The notes below the pieces were generated by a model. That model was not told where the DNA came from. It made no database searches and saw only the letters and a program-made list of their open reading frames with translations. From the NCBI GenBank assembly GCA_016745075.1, contig JADGDD010000010.1:62001-126000 (forward strand): a DNA stretch of 64,000 nucleotides, read 5' to 3'. Position 1 is the first letter of the stretch. Each line of letters opens with the position of its first letter. Source of the DNA: Planctomycetota bacterium. GTDB taxonomy: Bacteria > Planctomycetota > UBA11346. This document shows positions 26,224 to 35,872 of this stretch, piece by piece. The position numbers and the translations under genes are program-made.

Positions 26224-28270
26224 CAGAAACTTCCTTTATGAGATAAGGGATACGCCGCATGGAAAAAGAATCAGTTTGTAGCGACACAAGGCCAGTGTGA
26301 TTGATACATATATCAAAGTGCTGTGGTTGAGCATGGCCGAAACCAGTGCTGATGGTACTCCGAAACAGATGTTTGTTTTTCCACTGCACTTGTACAGGAA
26401 CGGAGGCCAAGCCAGAAAAACAGACCGCTGCACATTGTCGTAAACGGGAAGCCAGACCGGGGAAAATATGTATAGGTATATAATCCGTGTACGAGAGATT
26501 TGTTTGAGTGTGTAAAGGAACGCGCGGCAAAGCAATAAAGAGGGTGCGCAGCCACGGATCATTACCATGCAGAGCAAGTGCGTACCAAGAGCCACCGTCA
26601 CAGGCAATAATCAGTTGACCATGTTCGCCTTGAATAAACCACTGTCCTAGAGTATTCATATGAATAGACCAATACAGTTGTTCGGTACGGCCATCTGTGT
26701 AAACAACATTAAAAGACCATTGGCGTTCAAGAACCGGTTCCATTGCTGCGTGTACTTGCACATGAGGAATAACGGGTGCACAGCGTTCATGTAAAGTTGG
26801 ACAATTATTAGAATGGAAAGAATTATGCACACGATAAGACCGAAAACTAAAAGGAATGGTTGGGGCACTTGGTAAGGCACCGTGTTGAACTTGAATGTGA
26901 ATATGTGGTAAGGGGGAGTAGCCACTATTGCCGCATAACCCGATAACACTTCCTTCCGCTATCCAGCTTCCTTGGGTTACACGTACACTGCCACAAGCCA
27001 AATGGGCAATGGTAATTTCAAAACCGCGCGGGTCAGAAATAATAACATAGTTCCCCCAATTTTGTTGAGTATTTACTTCTCCAATAGGGTTGTCTGCTAT
27101 GCCATCAACAACGGCTAAAACATACCCACTGGTAGAAGCAAGCACCGGCCGCATCCACGCATAATGATCATCACAAGCCATGCCATCGTTGGCGTAGTGT
27201 AAACCATTAACATCACTCATAACAAAATCATAGGCGTGTTGCCAAATACCTTGGTGAGTCCATTGACCATTTGGTTCTTGCCAGACCGTCCACATGCCAG
27301 AGAAAGGTAAACGAATGTCACAAAATGTTCCAGGAAAACGTTTGGCGTACACAGAACGATCTATAGCTCTTATTTCAGGCGTGTTGCCCGTTTGTGTGCA
27401 TAATAATGGATTGTTTTGTAATCGTAATAACAACATCACCGGCATAACAGTACAAACAAAAGGCAGGGCTAAAACGGGGATGTGAGAATTGCCAAGCAAA
27501 TGTTGTACAGCCTGTGCAACAAAAAAACCACAAGCTACTAATATAAAGGTACAGAGTAGAGAGCGTCGAGAAGGCGTTAAAACAATGCCACCAGCAGCAA
27601 TGGCAATAAGTGGACCATTAAAAGCGAGACCATCTTGCATGGCAATTTCTGATGTGGTAAAAAGTGTTGCACAGAAAACCCACTCAGAAAACCCAAGTAT
27701 ACTCATCAGCAGCAAAAAAGGAGAATGCAGGGCAAGTACGCACACCAGTACGGTTCCAACAAACAGAGAGGGGATAAACAACAACGTTCCCATACTACAG
27801 GTATACGCTTGCCAAAAAGATGTGCTTGTTGTAGCTGTATTAAATGCTGCCAAACCAAGTGGTATGTTTAATTGATAGGCTGCCAAAACCACCACAATAG
27901 TTGCGGCAATAAATGGCAGGCTTAATAAGGAGATCTGCATACGTATTGTCAGTACTTGATAGAACAGCGCTGTTATAACAGAAGCTACAGCCCCACCAAG
28001 CGCAGCAAGTGCACAGAGTTCTAAGCTGAGATCAGAATGATAAGCTAAGGCTAACCCTGTTAATACTGCATGACAGGCGTGTAGAGACAAAAGTTCTGAA
28101 TGATATTCAAAGATATGGACAACAAGCACCGCTGATAGGTAGGCAATAGCTGCGCACACGAAAGCAGAAGGATAGAGACATAAACAGAGGAATAACAACC
28201 ATGTGAGCTTATTACTCGGCACAAAAATAATATGGCCGAGCCCCTCCCGAAATGCTTGAAGTATATGCAT
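26213..28270 (-). CDS. Urea-transporter-like membrane domain fused to M23 (LytM) peptidase domain
   Basis: 685 residues from the ATG at 28270, which has AAGGA 6-7 bases upstream. Residues 1 to about 300 have many membrane helices with urea-transporter-like motifs (FVPSNKLTWLLFL near the N-terminus, HAVLTGLALAY and later AFNGPLIAIAAGG). Residues about 310-480 form a LytM/M23 domain with the HAYDF region supplying one Zn ligand pair and HIHIQ as the HxH motif. A further 200-residue beta-rich region (WSFNVVYTDGRTEQLYW) is unassigned. UT-peptidase fusions are known but rare. The peptidase should face the periplasm. It overlaps the downstream barrel gene by 11 bp. Confidence 0.8.
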   Translation of the reverse strand: MHILQAFREGLGHIIFVPSNKLTWLLFLCLCLYPSAFVCAAIAYLSAVLVVHIFEYHSELLSLHACHAVLTGLALAYHSDLSLELCALAALGGAVASVITALFYQVLTIRMQISLLSLPFIAATIVVVLAAYQLNIPLGLAAFNTATTSTSFWQAYTCSMGTLLFIPSLFVGTVLVCVLALHSPFLLLMSILGFSEWVFCATLFTTSEIAMQDGLAFNGPLIAIAAGGIVLTPSRRSLLCTFILVACGFFVAQAVQHLLGNSHIPVLALPFVCTVMPVMLLLRLQNNPLLCTQTGNTPEIRAIDRSVYAKRFPGTFCDIRLPFSGMWTVWQEPNGQWTHQGIWQHAYDFVMSDVNGLHYANDGMACDDHYAWMRPVLASTSGYVLAVVDGIADNPIGEVNTQQNWGNYVIISDPRGFEITIAHLACGSVRVTQGSWIAEGSVIGLCGNSGYSPLPHIHIQVQHGALPSAPTIPFSFRSYRVHNSFHSNNCPTLHERCAPVIPHVQVHAAMEPVLERQWSFNVVYTDGRTEQLYWSIHMNTLGQWFIQGEHGQLIIACDGGSWYALALHGNDPWLRTLFIALPRVPLHTQTNLSYTDYIPIHIFPGLASRLRQCAAVCFSGLASVPVQVQWKNKHLFRSTISTGFGHAQPQHFDICINHTGLVSLQTDSFSMRRIPYLIKEVSDVA

Positions 28271-28371
28271 GATTGGTTCCTTGTTCAAAAAATGTGAGCA
28301 CCTTTTAGTGTAAACGATACAACACTTCCTGTGTTAAGAAGAGATGTTGTACAAAATGGTAGGACTCTATT

Positions 28372-29736
28372 TTATGTTGCTATTGGTCTTTTGGTTTGTC
28401 CTATCTGAACATGTGCTGGTAATTCTTCACGTAATTCTATATCACTTAAATCTTCCGCACCGCGTATGCAGTGGGTTGTGCCTTGTTGATCTATCAGCAC
28501 AACAGCAGGGCGATAGGCAATAAACTGCATCCATTGGGTTACGCTATAAGCGCCCACTGGGCCGATGATTAAACGAGTACCTCTGTCCAGCGCAGGTAAA
28601 GAAATACCTTCATCCACCACATCAATATTCATGCACAATGGCCCGTATAAGACGCTATGTTCACTTGGACCTGGCACTTCACGGTCAATTTCTATACCAT
28701 GTTTGTACCAAGTAGAGGTGTATAAGAAATTAATTCCGGCATCAATAACGTAGGAACGGGTGCCATCAGCCAAGCGTTTGCGTGCCTGCACACTGGTAAT
28801 CAACAATCCAGATTCATCAATCATTGCACGGCCTGGTTCTAAAATGAGGCGTGGTTGTTGGTTGTGAGGGAAGGCAGCATTCATGGCATCGCTTATTACT
28901 TCTGCGTAGCGCTCTACAGGTGGAATACTGACATCTGGTGGTAAATAGGTTCCTTTTAAACGTGCAGAAGAGGGCAGGCCCCCACCAATATCAATATATT
29001 CTATATTGCAGCCATAACGCGTTTCCATCTCTTGAGCAAAGGCGGCCATTTTTGTTATCTGTTGTCCATAAGCAGTAGGCTCGGTGATATAGGTGCCGAT
29101 GTGACAATGCAAACCGGTTAGCCGAATGTGGCCGCTGTTATACATGCGCTCTACCGCACGGGCAGCCTGCCCACTTTCTAAATTAAAACCAAAACGAGAC
29201 CACTGTGGACTAATGCCTGCATCTAAGTTTAAGCGAATGCCGACAGAAATCTGCCGTTTATCTTTTTTCGCAATAAAAATAAGATCGTCGAGCTCATCTA
29301 AATGATCAACATGGATCATGGCTCCTTCATCAACCGCACGTTGTAAGATGGGCATGGGTTTATTGGGGCCATTGAAAATAATTTCTTCACCAGGTATACC
29401 AAGAGCACGCGCTTTTTCGTATTCCATTTGAGAAACAACTTCAGCAAGTGAACCTTCTTGATGCATGATAGAGCAAATAGATTTCAGGTAATTTGTTTTG
29501 TAAGACCAACCAAAGCTTACAGACGGGTAGAGTCCGGCAAAGGCATCACGCAAACGTTTGTGTTGGTTGCGAATTTTCCGCTCAGAAAAGACAAAGAGGG
29601 GGGAACCGTATTCTTCAACTAAATCATCTATGCTGACGCCATCAATGTGGGTGCGAATGCGTTGCTTGGGCGGAACCGAACCAAATTTATTCATCAGGCC
29701 GGTATATAAACGTTGGATACTTGGTTTCTCGTACAT
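28372..29736 (-). CDS. Fold-type III PLP-dependent decarboxylase, diaminopimelate/ornithine decarboxylase-like
   Basis: 454 residues from the ATG behind AAGGAG. The PLP lysine is Lys80 in SYKTNY. GLHCHIG, the glycine-rich phosphate loop IDIGGGLP and EPGRAM follow in order, and the dimer-interface catalytic Cys is in GPLCMNIDVV. An extra N-terminal segment of about 30 residues precedes the usual start. The family decarboxylates diaminopimelate, lysine, ornithine, arginine or related amino acids. The start follows the ATP-grasp stop by 1 bp. The operon context (PqqD-like, ATP-grasp) is not that of lysine biosynthesis, so a secondary or peptide-linked amino acid is the likelier substrate. Confidence 0.9.
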   Translation of the reverse strand: MYEKPSIQRLYTGLMNKFGSVPPKQRIRTHIDGVSIDDLVEEYGSPLFVFSERKIRNQHKRLRDAFAGLYPSVSFGWSYKTNYLKSICSIMHQEGSLAEVVSQMEYEKARALGIPGEEIIFNGPNKPMPILQRAVDEGAMIHVDHLDELDDLIFIAKKDKRQISVGIRLNLDAGISPQWSRFGFNLESGQAARAVERMYNSGHIRLTGLHCHIGTYITEPTAYGQQITKMAAFAQEMETRYGCNIEYIDIGGGLPSSARLKGTYLPPDVSIPPVERYAEVISDAMNAAFPHNQQPRLILEPGRAMIDESGLLITSVQARKRLADGTRSYVIDAGINFLYTSTWYKHGIEIDREVPGPSEHSVLYGPLCMNIDVVDEGISLPALDRGTRLIIGPVGAYSVTQWMQFIAYRPAVVLIDQQGTTHCIRGAEDLSDIELREELPAHVQIGQTKRPIAT

Positions 29737-29737
29737 G

Positions 29738-30805
29738 TTAAGCTCCTTGCTTATGGAGAAGAGTGCTGCCACTGGTGACAATAGATTGTAGATCAGACAT
29801 ATCGGTTACAATATCATTGGTATAACGAACAAACAATTTTCCAGATTGGTATTCTGGTACCGTTCCAGCCATGTTTATTTCACAGCCGTCCATGCTGGTA
29901 ACGAGGCGCTGTGGTAAATTACAGCCAACACCAGTTGCAAAATACACCCATGCTGGAAAACGCGGATTTATTTCAATTAAATACAATTTGTTATCTGGGC
30001 CCAATAAACATTCCATTTCAAAAGGGCCTTTCCATTGGTAACGTTCGGTAAACTGTTGTGCGGCTTCAAGTAATTGTGGATGATGAATAGTTACCCCTGT
30101 CCAAATTTTCCCAGCTTTGGTAATGGAGAGTTTTTTAATAGCGACCATACCTAAATGGCCACCTGCACCATTACCAACAGCTACGCAATTTAAGTGTTCA
30201 CCAGTAACCATACGTTGAGCAATAAGTGGGAAACCCCATTCCGCGACAATATGATGGTACACCTGCAAAGCCTCCGCAATGCTCTGTACTTTTTGTGCTC
30301 CGTAAAAAGCACCTTTTAACATAAATGGGAACCCCGTTTTTGCTGCGGCTAAATGGAGATCGCTATGGTTCGTAATAACAACAGTCTCTGGGGTTTCTAT
30401 GTTGATGGATTTTGCAATCTGCGGTATCTGATCTTTGCCGCGCAAACGAAATTGCTTCATGTCTGGCAAGTAGCATTGGATGCCAGCTTCGCGCAGTCGA
30501 TCAGCATTGGCAATATAAATAGGTAACTCTGCGTCTAGATTCGGGATAACCATATCCAAGCCACGTTCTTTTTTAATCGTCAGCAGTCGTTGGACTAAGG
30601 CTTCACTACCACCAGAAGGATAAGGCATCAGAAAACTTTCATCTATTAGCCAATCCATATAAATACCAGGTTCCATTGCGTCATAGGCAAGACCAATAAT
30701 GTGAATATCATCGCCATAGAACTCACGCAGGCTACGGGCTACTGCCACGCCTGGACCGGGGTTATCCACAGCGTTAATGCCAGAAATTGCTATTATGTGT
30801 TTCAT
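29738..30805 (-). CDS. ATP-grasp ligase
   Basis: 355 residues. The N-terminal pre-ATP-grasp domain begins HIIAISGINAVDNPGPGVAVA. The ATP-binding part has FMLKGAFYGA (Lys contacting ATP), QRMVTGEHL and the metal-binding signature EMECLLG to EINPRFPAW. It resembles carbamoyl-phosphate-synthase-like ATP-grasp enzymes that join a carboxylate to an amine. It overlaps the end of the PqqD-like gene by 4 bp and is 1 bp from the decarboxylase. The acceptor could be an amino acid, a small peptide or the PqqD-like protein; nothing in the sequence decides this. Confidence 0.9.
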   Translation of the reverse strand: MKHIIAISGINAVDNPGPGVAVARSLREFYGDDIHIIGLAYDAMEPGIYMDWLIDESFLMPYPSGGSEALVQRLLTIKKERGLDMVIPNLDAELPIYIANADRLREAGIQCYLPDMKQFRLRGKDQIPQIAKSINIETPETVVITNHSDLHLAAAKTGFPFMLKGAFYGAQKVQSIAEALQVYHHIVAEWGFPLIAQRMVTGEHLNCVAVGNGAGGHLGMVAIKKLSITKAGKIWTGVTIHHPQLLEAAQQFTERYQWKGPFEMECLLGPDNKLYLIEINPRFPAWVYFATGVGCNLPQRLVTSMDGCEINMAGTVPEYQSGKLFVRYTNDIVTDMSDLQSIVTSGSTLLHKQGA

Positions 30806-31062
30806 GCCTGTGCCTCCTGATATAAACCATGTAGTTGAAGTTGTTCTAAAAAGTCTTGGACATCACGTTCGGCAGTGTGGATATCCAGTCCATAGTCTGT
30901 TACTAATTGTTGAACCAAGGCGGGCTGTTCACTCCCATTTCGTAAACCAGCTAATAACTGCTGAGCACTGGGATTGAGGGTAAAGCTCACCCCAGAGCGC
31001 GGATCAAATGCAAACCCATCTTCATTTATCGCTAAGCGAGCGATTGCCTCTCTATTCGACAT
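30802..31062 (-). CDS. PqqD-family protein (RiPP recognition element-like)
   Basis: 86 residues behind a strong GGAGGA ribosome binding site. The sequence FAFDPRSGVSFTLNPSAQQL then a winged-helix-like region ending DVQDFLEQLQLHGLY fits the PqqD/RRE fold: beta-hairpin with an acidic or hydrophobic surface, then three helices. PqqD proteins bind precursor peptides and deliver them to modifying enzymes; others occur in HPr/carbohydrate systems. It is the first gene of a coupled trio with the ATP-grasp and PLP decarboxylase genes. No precursor peptide gene is visible within several hundred bases. Confidence 0.85.
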   Translation of the reverse strand: MSNREAIARLAINEDGFAFDPRSGVSFTLNPSAQQLLAGLRNGSEQPALVQQLVTDYGLDIHTAERDVQDFLEQLQLHGLYQEAQA

Positions 31063-31169
31063 AACACTGTCCTCCTACTAATAACAACGGGAACTGAGGT
31101 GATTTGTCTACAGGGTAAATATTCTGCTTAATCACTTGTAGCTCTAAGATTAGTCCCACACTGCCGTTT

Positions 31170-34100
31170 ATGACAGATAGGCTGATCATACGAGAGGGGC
31201 TGGGGCTCCATATAAGCTATCCAGAGGCACTGCCTGTTTCTGGGGAGCGGGAAGCTATTTGTACAGCGCTCACTCAGAATCCAGTCATTGTAGTTACTGG
31301 AGAAACGGGCAGCGGTAAAACAACTCAGTTGCCTAAGATGCTGTTAGAAGTAGGTCACGGTAAAAGTGGAATGATTGCCCTGACTCAACCCCGTCGGCTT
31401 TCAGCAATTGCTATGGCTACGCGGTTGCGAGAAGAGACTCAATCTAACGATCACAACCATATTGTGCACTCCATTCGTTTTGATGACAATGCGGATACAG
31501 ATACCGTGGTGCGAGTGATGACGGATGGTCTGTTATTGCGCGAAGCTGCTCGTGACCCCTATTTGAGAGCTTATGATGCTATCATGGTGGATGAGGCACA
31601 TGAGCGCAGCCTTAATATAGATTGCCTTTTAGGTTTATTAAGACGTGCCCGTGAAAAACGACCAGAACTACAAATTGTTATTACATCAGCCAGTATTGAT
31701 GCAGATCGTTTTGCCAACTTCTTTGCAAGTGCGGGTGAGCCAGCGCCGATAATAAATGTGTCCGGCCGTTTATATCCAGTTACCATAGATTACCGTCCAC
31801 CAGCAGATAATGATTTAGATTACGTATCGCTCTTGGTAGAGACGGTCAAAGAGGTGCATGCTCATCCAGAACCTGGTGATATCTTGTGCTTTTTACCAAG
31901 TGAACGAGACATCATGGAAATTCGGCGGCGCTTAGAACAAATAGGTGCCTGCATTTGTCCGCTATTTGGTCGCTTAACACCGCGTGAGCAACAACAAGTA
32001 TTTGCTTCTAGTCGAAAACGAAAAATAATTCTCGCAACGAATATTGCAGAAACCTCTATTACCGTTCCTGGTATTCGCACCGTTATTGATACGGGCTTAG
32101 CGCGGAGTAAACGTTTTCATGCGCATTCCGGTACCGAGCGTTTGCCAATAGAAGCGGTTGCCCAATCAAGTTGTTTGCAACGGGCAGGTCGGGCAGGTCG
32201 GCTTGGGCCAGGTGTGTGTATTCGTTTATTTAGCGAAGAAGACTTTCTTAAACGCCCAGCCTTCACCGAACCAGAAATTCAACGGAGTAATTTAGCCGGT
32301 GTACTTCTACAAGCGCGGGCTTTGCGTTGGGGTGACCCCATTGATTTTCCGTGGCTAGATGCCCCGCGTCCACAAGCATGGCGGCAAGCACAGGCGCTAC
32401 TAGAAGACCTTGGTGCTTTTACCGAACAGGGCAGACTTAGCCCCATAGGTAAACAGATGGCGCGGATACCAACAGACCCACGCTTAGCCCGTATGCTTAT
32501 TGCAGGCTACCAGACTGATGTGTGCGATGATGTGTGTACAGTTGCCGCCTTTTTGTCATTGCAAGACCCACGAGTACGACCACTGGGAGAAGAAGCCAAG
32601 GCTGATGCCTGCCACGCAGTTTGGAATGATGAAGGTGGAGATATTGCAACCGTCTTGCGCTTATGGGAAGCTTATGCAGACAATGCTACCAACAGCACTC
32701 GTTCACGTTTTGTCAAAAAACACTACCTTGCTTATCGTCGTATGCGCGAGTGGGCAGATGTGCGGAGACAATTCCGTTTATTGATGAATAAACACGGAAA
32801 GTTTTTGCCCAAACAAAATGTTGTGGGCGGTTCTCATAGCGAAACCATACATAAAGCCATCCTCACAGGACTATTGGGCACCGTACTCCGCTACAATGAA
32901 GAGCAGTCATCGTATTATAGCGGTACGCGTGGTTCTATTATTATTCATCCAAGCTCATTATTTGCTAAGAAAAAAGAAAGTGCAAAAAAACAAGCCAAAG
33001 CTCCACGGCAAGAATGGTTAATGAGTTGTGAGGTAGTGGAAACGAGCCGCTGTTTTGCCCGACTCTGCGCCCCTATCAAACCAGAGTGGATAGTAGAAGT
33101 TGCCAATCATTGTCTCAAGCGAAGCTTTCATGATCCGCATTACAATCGTCGTCGTGGGCGGGTGCAATGCAAAGAACGGCTGTCTTGGAAAAATCTCATC
33201 GTGCAAGATGGCAAACCCATAGCGTATCTCGATATAGACCCGCAAATGGCAACGAACATATTTATTCAAGATGCATTAGTGGCAGAACGTTTGGGTCAAC
33301 GACTTGCGTTTATGAAACATAATAGGCGAATACGCAAACAATTAAACGGTTTACGTGATCGGTTGCGCGACCCAAGTATTTGTATTGATGAGGCAGACTT
33401 TACGGAGTTTTATCAAGCATGTTTACAAGAAACCGTATGCGCAGATGATAGAACCCTCAGACATCTTGTTCGTGATTCAGATACAGCATGGCGTTTTCAG
33501 ATAGAATCATTTATTGATACAGCACGCTGGAAGCGGGCATCACATTATTTCCCTGATAGCATTACCATTGGTCGAGAGCGAATTGTTTTGCAGTATCGTT
33601 TTCACCCAGACGATGAACAAGATGGGGTCAGTCTGCGTTTGCGACAAGAACATTTAGCATGGTGTACAGAAGAACGACTAGCTTTACTTATTCCAGGCTG
33701 GTTACCCGAACAATGTGATTGTTGGTTGCGTCAATTACCAAAAGACATTCGCCGTCATCTTATTCCACTCAGCGAAACGGCCGAAGAGTTTGCGAATATT
33801 TTGCAAACAGAACAGGCTGGTCTTGAACGTCTACGGCAGTTGTGCATAGAGCGTACAGGTGGCATGCCTATTCCGGCATTTTCAGCAGCGGTATTACCCG
33901 CGCATTTGCGGCCCTATGTTATTTTAGAAAATGAAGCAGGCGATACCATTTTTAGTAGTCGTCACGCTGCGCTTATTCGTAGCGCTTCGGATAATGATCC
34001 GCTGGCAGCAGTTCGGGCAGATTGGCAAAGTGCTCCCGAGCGTTCGTGGACCATAGATATTCCTGATGTTATTGATGCCCAACACCAACGCGTCTTTGTT

Positions 34101-35147
34101 GGCCTTATTCGGTCGCGTGATGCGCAAGCGCGGCCAGCGGTACAACAATCGGTCTATGCATCTCGGCAAGCGCGTGATGTCTGGCATGCAGATGCTTTGT
34201 CGAGCCTTTGGCAAGGTTTGGTAGCAGAATCACTTTTAGAATTCCCCTGCCCAACAAGTCTTGAACAAGTCAGCCAAAAATTTGACACATCGGTAGCAGC
34301 AATTCGTGTGCACCTTGTTGTGTCTGCAAGTTGGGATGAGGCCTGTAATCAGTCTACACATTTTGCAACAGGCTTAGACAGTAGTGTATTTGCACAAGCT
34401 GTAGAGACCATGCGCCAAGGTTTGCAACAGTCTGCTGTTTTGGTTGACCGTGTACTCACATCAATATTTTCCGCGTTAGGAAAATTGGATAAAGAATTAC
34501 GGCGTGGCAGTAAGACGTTTGGTGCTGCCGCAATTCTACAACAGCTCACCATGGAGCGTGAACGTTTGCTGGCTTTGCTTACAACAGCAGATTGGGAAAC
34601 AGCACAGCAGATGGCACAATGGTGTGCAGATTTGCAAGCCTGCTGGGCACGTTTGCCACAAGCCAATAAAATAGCACAGGCATGGCTGAGAGATCATCAT
34701 GAACTGGCAGAGCAACAGCAGGCATTTGCCCATCTCGAACAAAATGCATTACTCAGGAATTTAGGCCATCAGCAACAGATGCAAAAAGCCGCACAGGTTT
34801 GCGCATTGGCCTACGCAGAACATACAGCCGTAGCTGTAGGAAAAGGCTCACGCCATGATGCTTTAGCACATAATCGTGAATGGACCAGTCTGATGAATGA
34901 CTGTGCAGATATACTTGACGAATTTTATCACCAACGAGAAAAACTACTGGCACCATGTAAAGACATATTGCCTTTCTTAGAACGCCTAGAAACAGGATTT
35001 ATCCAAGATCGTTTAGTCAAACGAATGAAGTATCTGATGCGCAGCTACCCAGACTGTAGTCTGGGTAGCGATATACCAAGCCAAACCAAAGACATTCAAC
35101 AACTCGTCCAAGATGCGCGAATCTTTCTTGATCGCTCATCAAGCTAA
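31170..35147 (+). CDS. hrpA: ATP-dependent RNA helicase HrpA (DEAH box)
   Basis: 1325 residues, normal for HrpA. Motif I is GETGSGKTT (near residue 45), motif II DEAH (VDEAHERS), motif III SAS where SAT is usual, and motif VI QRAGRAGR. The HA2 and OB-like domains and the long HrpA C-terminal region (DUF3418-like) follow. HrpA acts on mRNA and can resolve stalled ribosomes. There is no clear ribosome binding site before the ATG. It is divergent from the PqqD-like operon by 107 bp and followed after 9 bp by a PNPOx-like gene. Confidence 0.95.
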   Translation: MTDRLIIREGLGLHISYPEALPVSGEREAICTALTQNPVIVVTGETGSGKTTQLPKMLLEVGHGKSGMIALTQPRRLSAIAMATRLREETQSNDHNHIVHSIRFDDNADTDTVVRVMTDGLLLREAARDPYLRAYDAIMVDEAHERSLNIDCLLGLLRRAREKRPELQIVITSASIDADRFANFFASAGEPAPIINVSGRLYPVTIDYRPPADNDLDYVSLLVETVKEVHAHPEPGDILCFLPSERDIMEIRRRLEQIGACICPLFGRLTPREQQQVFASSRKRKIILATNIAETSITVPGIRTVIDTGLARSKRFHAHSGTERLPIEAVAQSSCLQRAGRAGRLGPGVCIRLFSEEDFLKRPAFTEPEIQRSNLAGVLLQARALRWGDPIDFPWLDAPRPQAWRQAQALLEDLGAFTEQGRLSPIGKQMARIPTDPRLARMLIAGYQTDVCDDVCTVAAFLSLQDPRVRPLGEEAKADACHAVWNDEGGDIATVLRLWEAYADNATNSTRSRFVKKHYLAYRRMREWADVRRQFRLLMNKHGKFLPKQNVVGGSHSETIHKAILTGLLGTVLRYNEEQSSYYSGTRGSIIIHPSSLFAKKKESAKKQAKAPRQEWLMSCEVVETSRCFARLCAPIKPEWIVEVANHCLKRSFHDPHYNRRRGRVQCKERLSWKNLIVQDGKPIAYLDIDPQMATNIFIQDALVAERLGQRLAFMKHNRRIRKQLNGLRDRLRDPSICIDEADFTEFYQACLQETVCADDRTLRHLVRDSDTAWRFQIESFIDTARWKRASHYFPDSITIGRERIVLQYRFHPDDEQDGVSLRLRQEHLAWCTEERLALLIPGWLPEQCDCWLRQLPKDIRRHLIPLSETAEEFANILQTEQAGLERLRQLCIERTGGMPIPAFSAAVLPAHLRPYVILENEAGDTIFSSRHAALIRSASDNDPLAAVRADWQSAPERSWTIDIPDVIDAQHQRVFVGLIRSRDAQARPAVQQSVYASRQARDVWHADALSSLWQGLVAESLLEFPCPTSLEQVSQKFDTSVAAIRVHLVVSASWDEACNQSTHFATGLDSSVFAQAVETMRQGLQQSAVLVDRVLTSIFSALGKLDKELRRGSKTFGAAAILQQLTMERERLLALLTTADWETAQQMAQWCADLQACWARLPQANKIAQAWLRDHHELAEQQQAFAHLEQNALLRNLGHQQQMQKAAQVCALAYAEHTAVAVGKGSRHDALAHNREWTSLMNDCADILDEFYHQREKLLAPCKDILPFLERLETGFIQDRLVKRMKYLMRSYPDCSLGSDIPSQTKDIQQLVQDARIFLDRSSS

Positions 35148-35156
35148 GGATAATAG

Positions 35157-35714
35157 ATGACTCAAGAACGCGTTTTACAAAAAACATTTCACACATCAGA
35201 AGCAGCAGATGGCTTTTACGATAGAAACATGCGAGATCATTTGTCTGAGCGCATGGTGCACTTTATTAAGTACATGGAGATGATGTTCATAGCCACTGCG
35301 GATAAAGATGGGCACTGTGATTCATCAGTTCGGTGTGGCCCACAAGGTTTTGTTCAGGTTCTCTCAGAACGGCAGTTAGCCTTTCCAGATTACAAAGGTA
35401 ACGGTGTCTTCGCTAGCCTCGGTAATATCGAAGAGAATCAACACATTGGTTTACTTTTCATAGATTTTGAAGAAAGTACAGTTGGTCTGCATGTGAATGG
35501 CGCAGCTCGTTTGGTACTGAACGATGCACCGGATTTACCGAGTGCTCTTCGTCCAGACCCACTCGCCCGATCATGGGTGCTTATAGATATTGACGAATGT
35601 TACATCCATTGTGCCAAACATATTCCTCAGATGAAGGTGACTCAACGTCCCAAAAAATGGGGTACAGATGATGCATCAGAAAAGAAGACGGCATTCTTCA
35701 GAAAAGACAGCTAA
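35157..35714 (+). CDS. Pyridoxamine 5'-phosphate oxidase-like flavin-binding protein
   Basis: 185 residues with AAGGAT upstream of the start. The split-barrel FMN-binding fold is indicated by FIATADKDGHCDSSVRCGPQGFVQVL and LAFPDYKGNGVFASLGNI, followed by GLLFIDF. This is the PNPOx-like subgroup that may act on flavin or F420-dependent substrates rather than vitamin B6. It is probably co-transcribed with hrpA (9 bp gap). No substrate can be named. Confidence 0.88.
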   Translation: MTQERVLQKTFHTSEAADGFYDRNMRDHLSERMVHFIKYMEMMFIATADKDGHCDSSVRCGPQGFVQVLSERQLAFPDYKGNGVFASLGNIEENQHIGLLFIDFEESTVGLHVNGAARLVLNDAPDLPSALRPDPLARSWVLIDIDECYIHCAKHIPQMKVTQRPKKWGTDDASEKKTAFFRKDS

Positions 35715-35754
35715 TTTTCTGAAACGATCGACAATCTCGGAGAGGTTATACGGT

Positions 35755-35814
35755 GCAACTTGCATGAAGGAACTGTAGATATAGCATTGCTCTTTTATTC
35801 ACGGTTTGTGGTTT
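35755..35814 (+). repeat. Leader repeat, copy A, upstream of the YoaP-like gene
   Basis: GCAACTTGCAT (35755-35765), 19 bases, CATTGCTCTTT (35785-35795), then TGTGGTTT (35807-35814). The same three blocks, with the same 19-base first spacing, recur at 36884-36959, 1129 bp away in direct orientation. This copy ends 58 bp before the YoaP-like start. Confidence 0.65.
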
Positions 35815-35872
35815 GTCTCTTTTGTATAGCGTTGCTGGTTTTTGCATGAGGTGAAGAAAGTCTGGAGGAATA

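Noticed and set aside
31063-31169. RiPP precursor peptide near the PqqD-like gene
   Set aside because: No small frame with a ribosome binding site and core-like C-terminus in the divergent gap or between the coupled genes.
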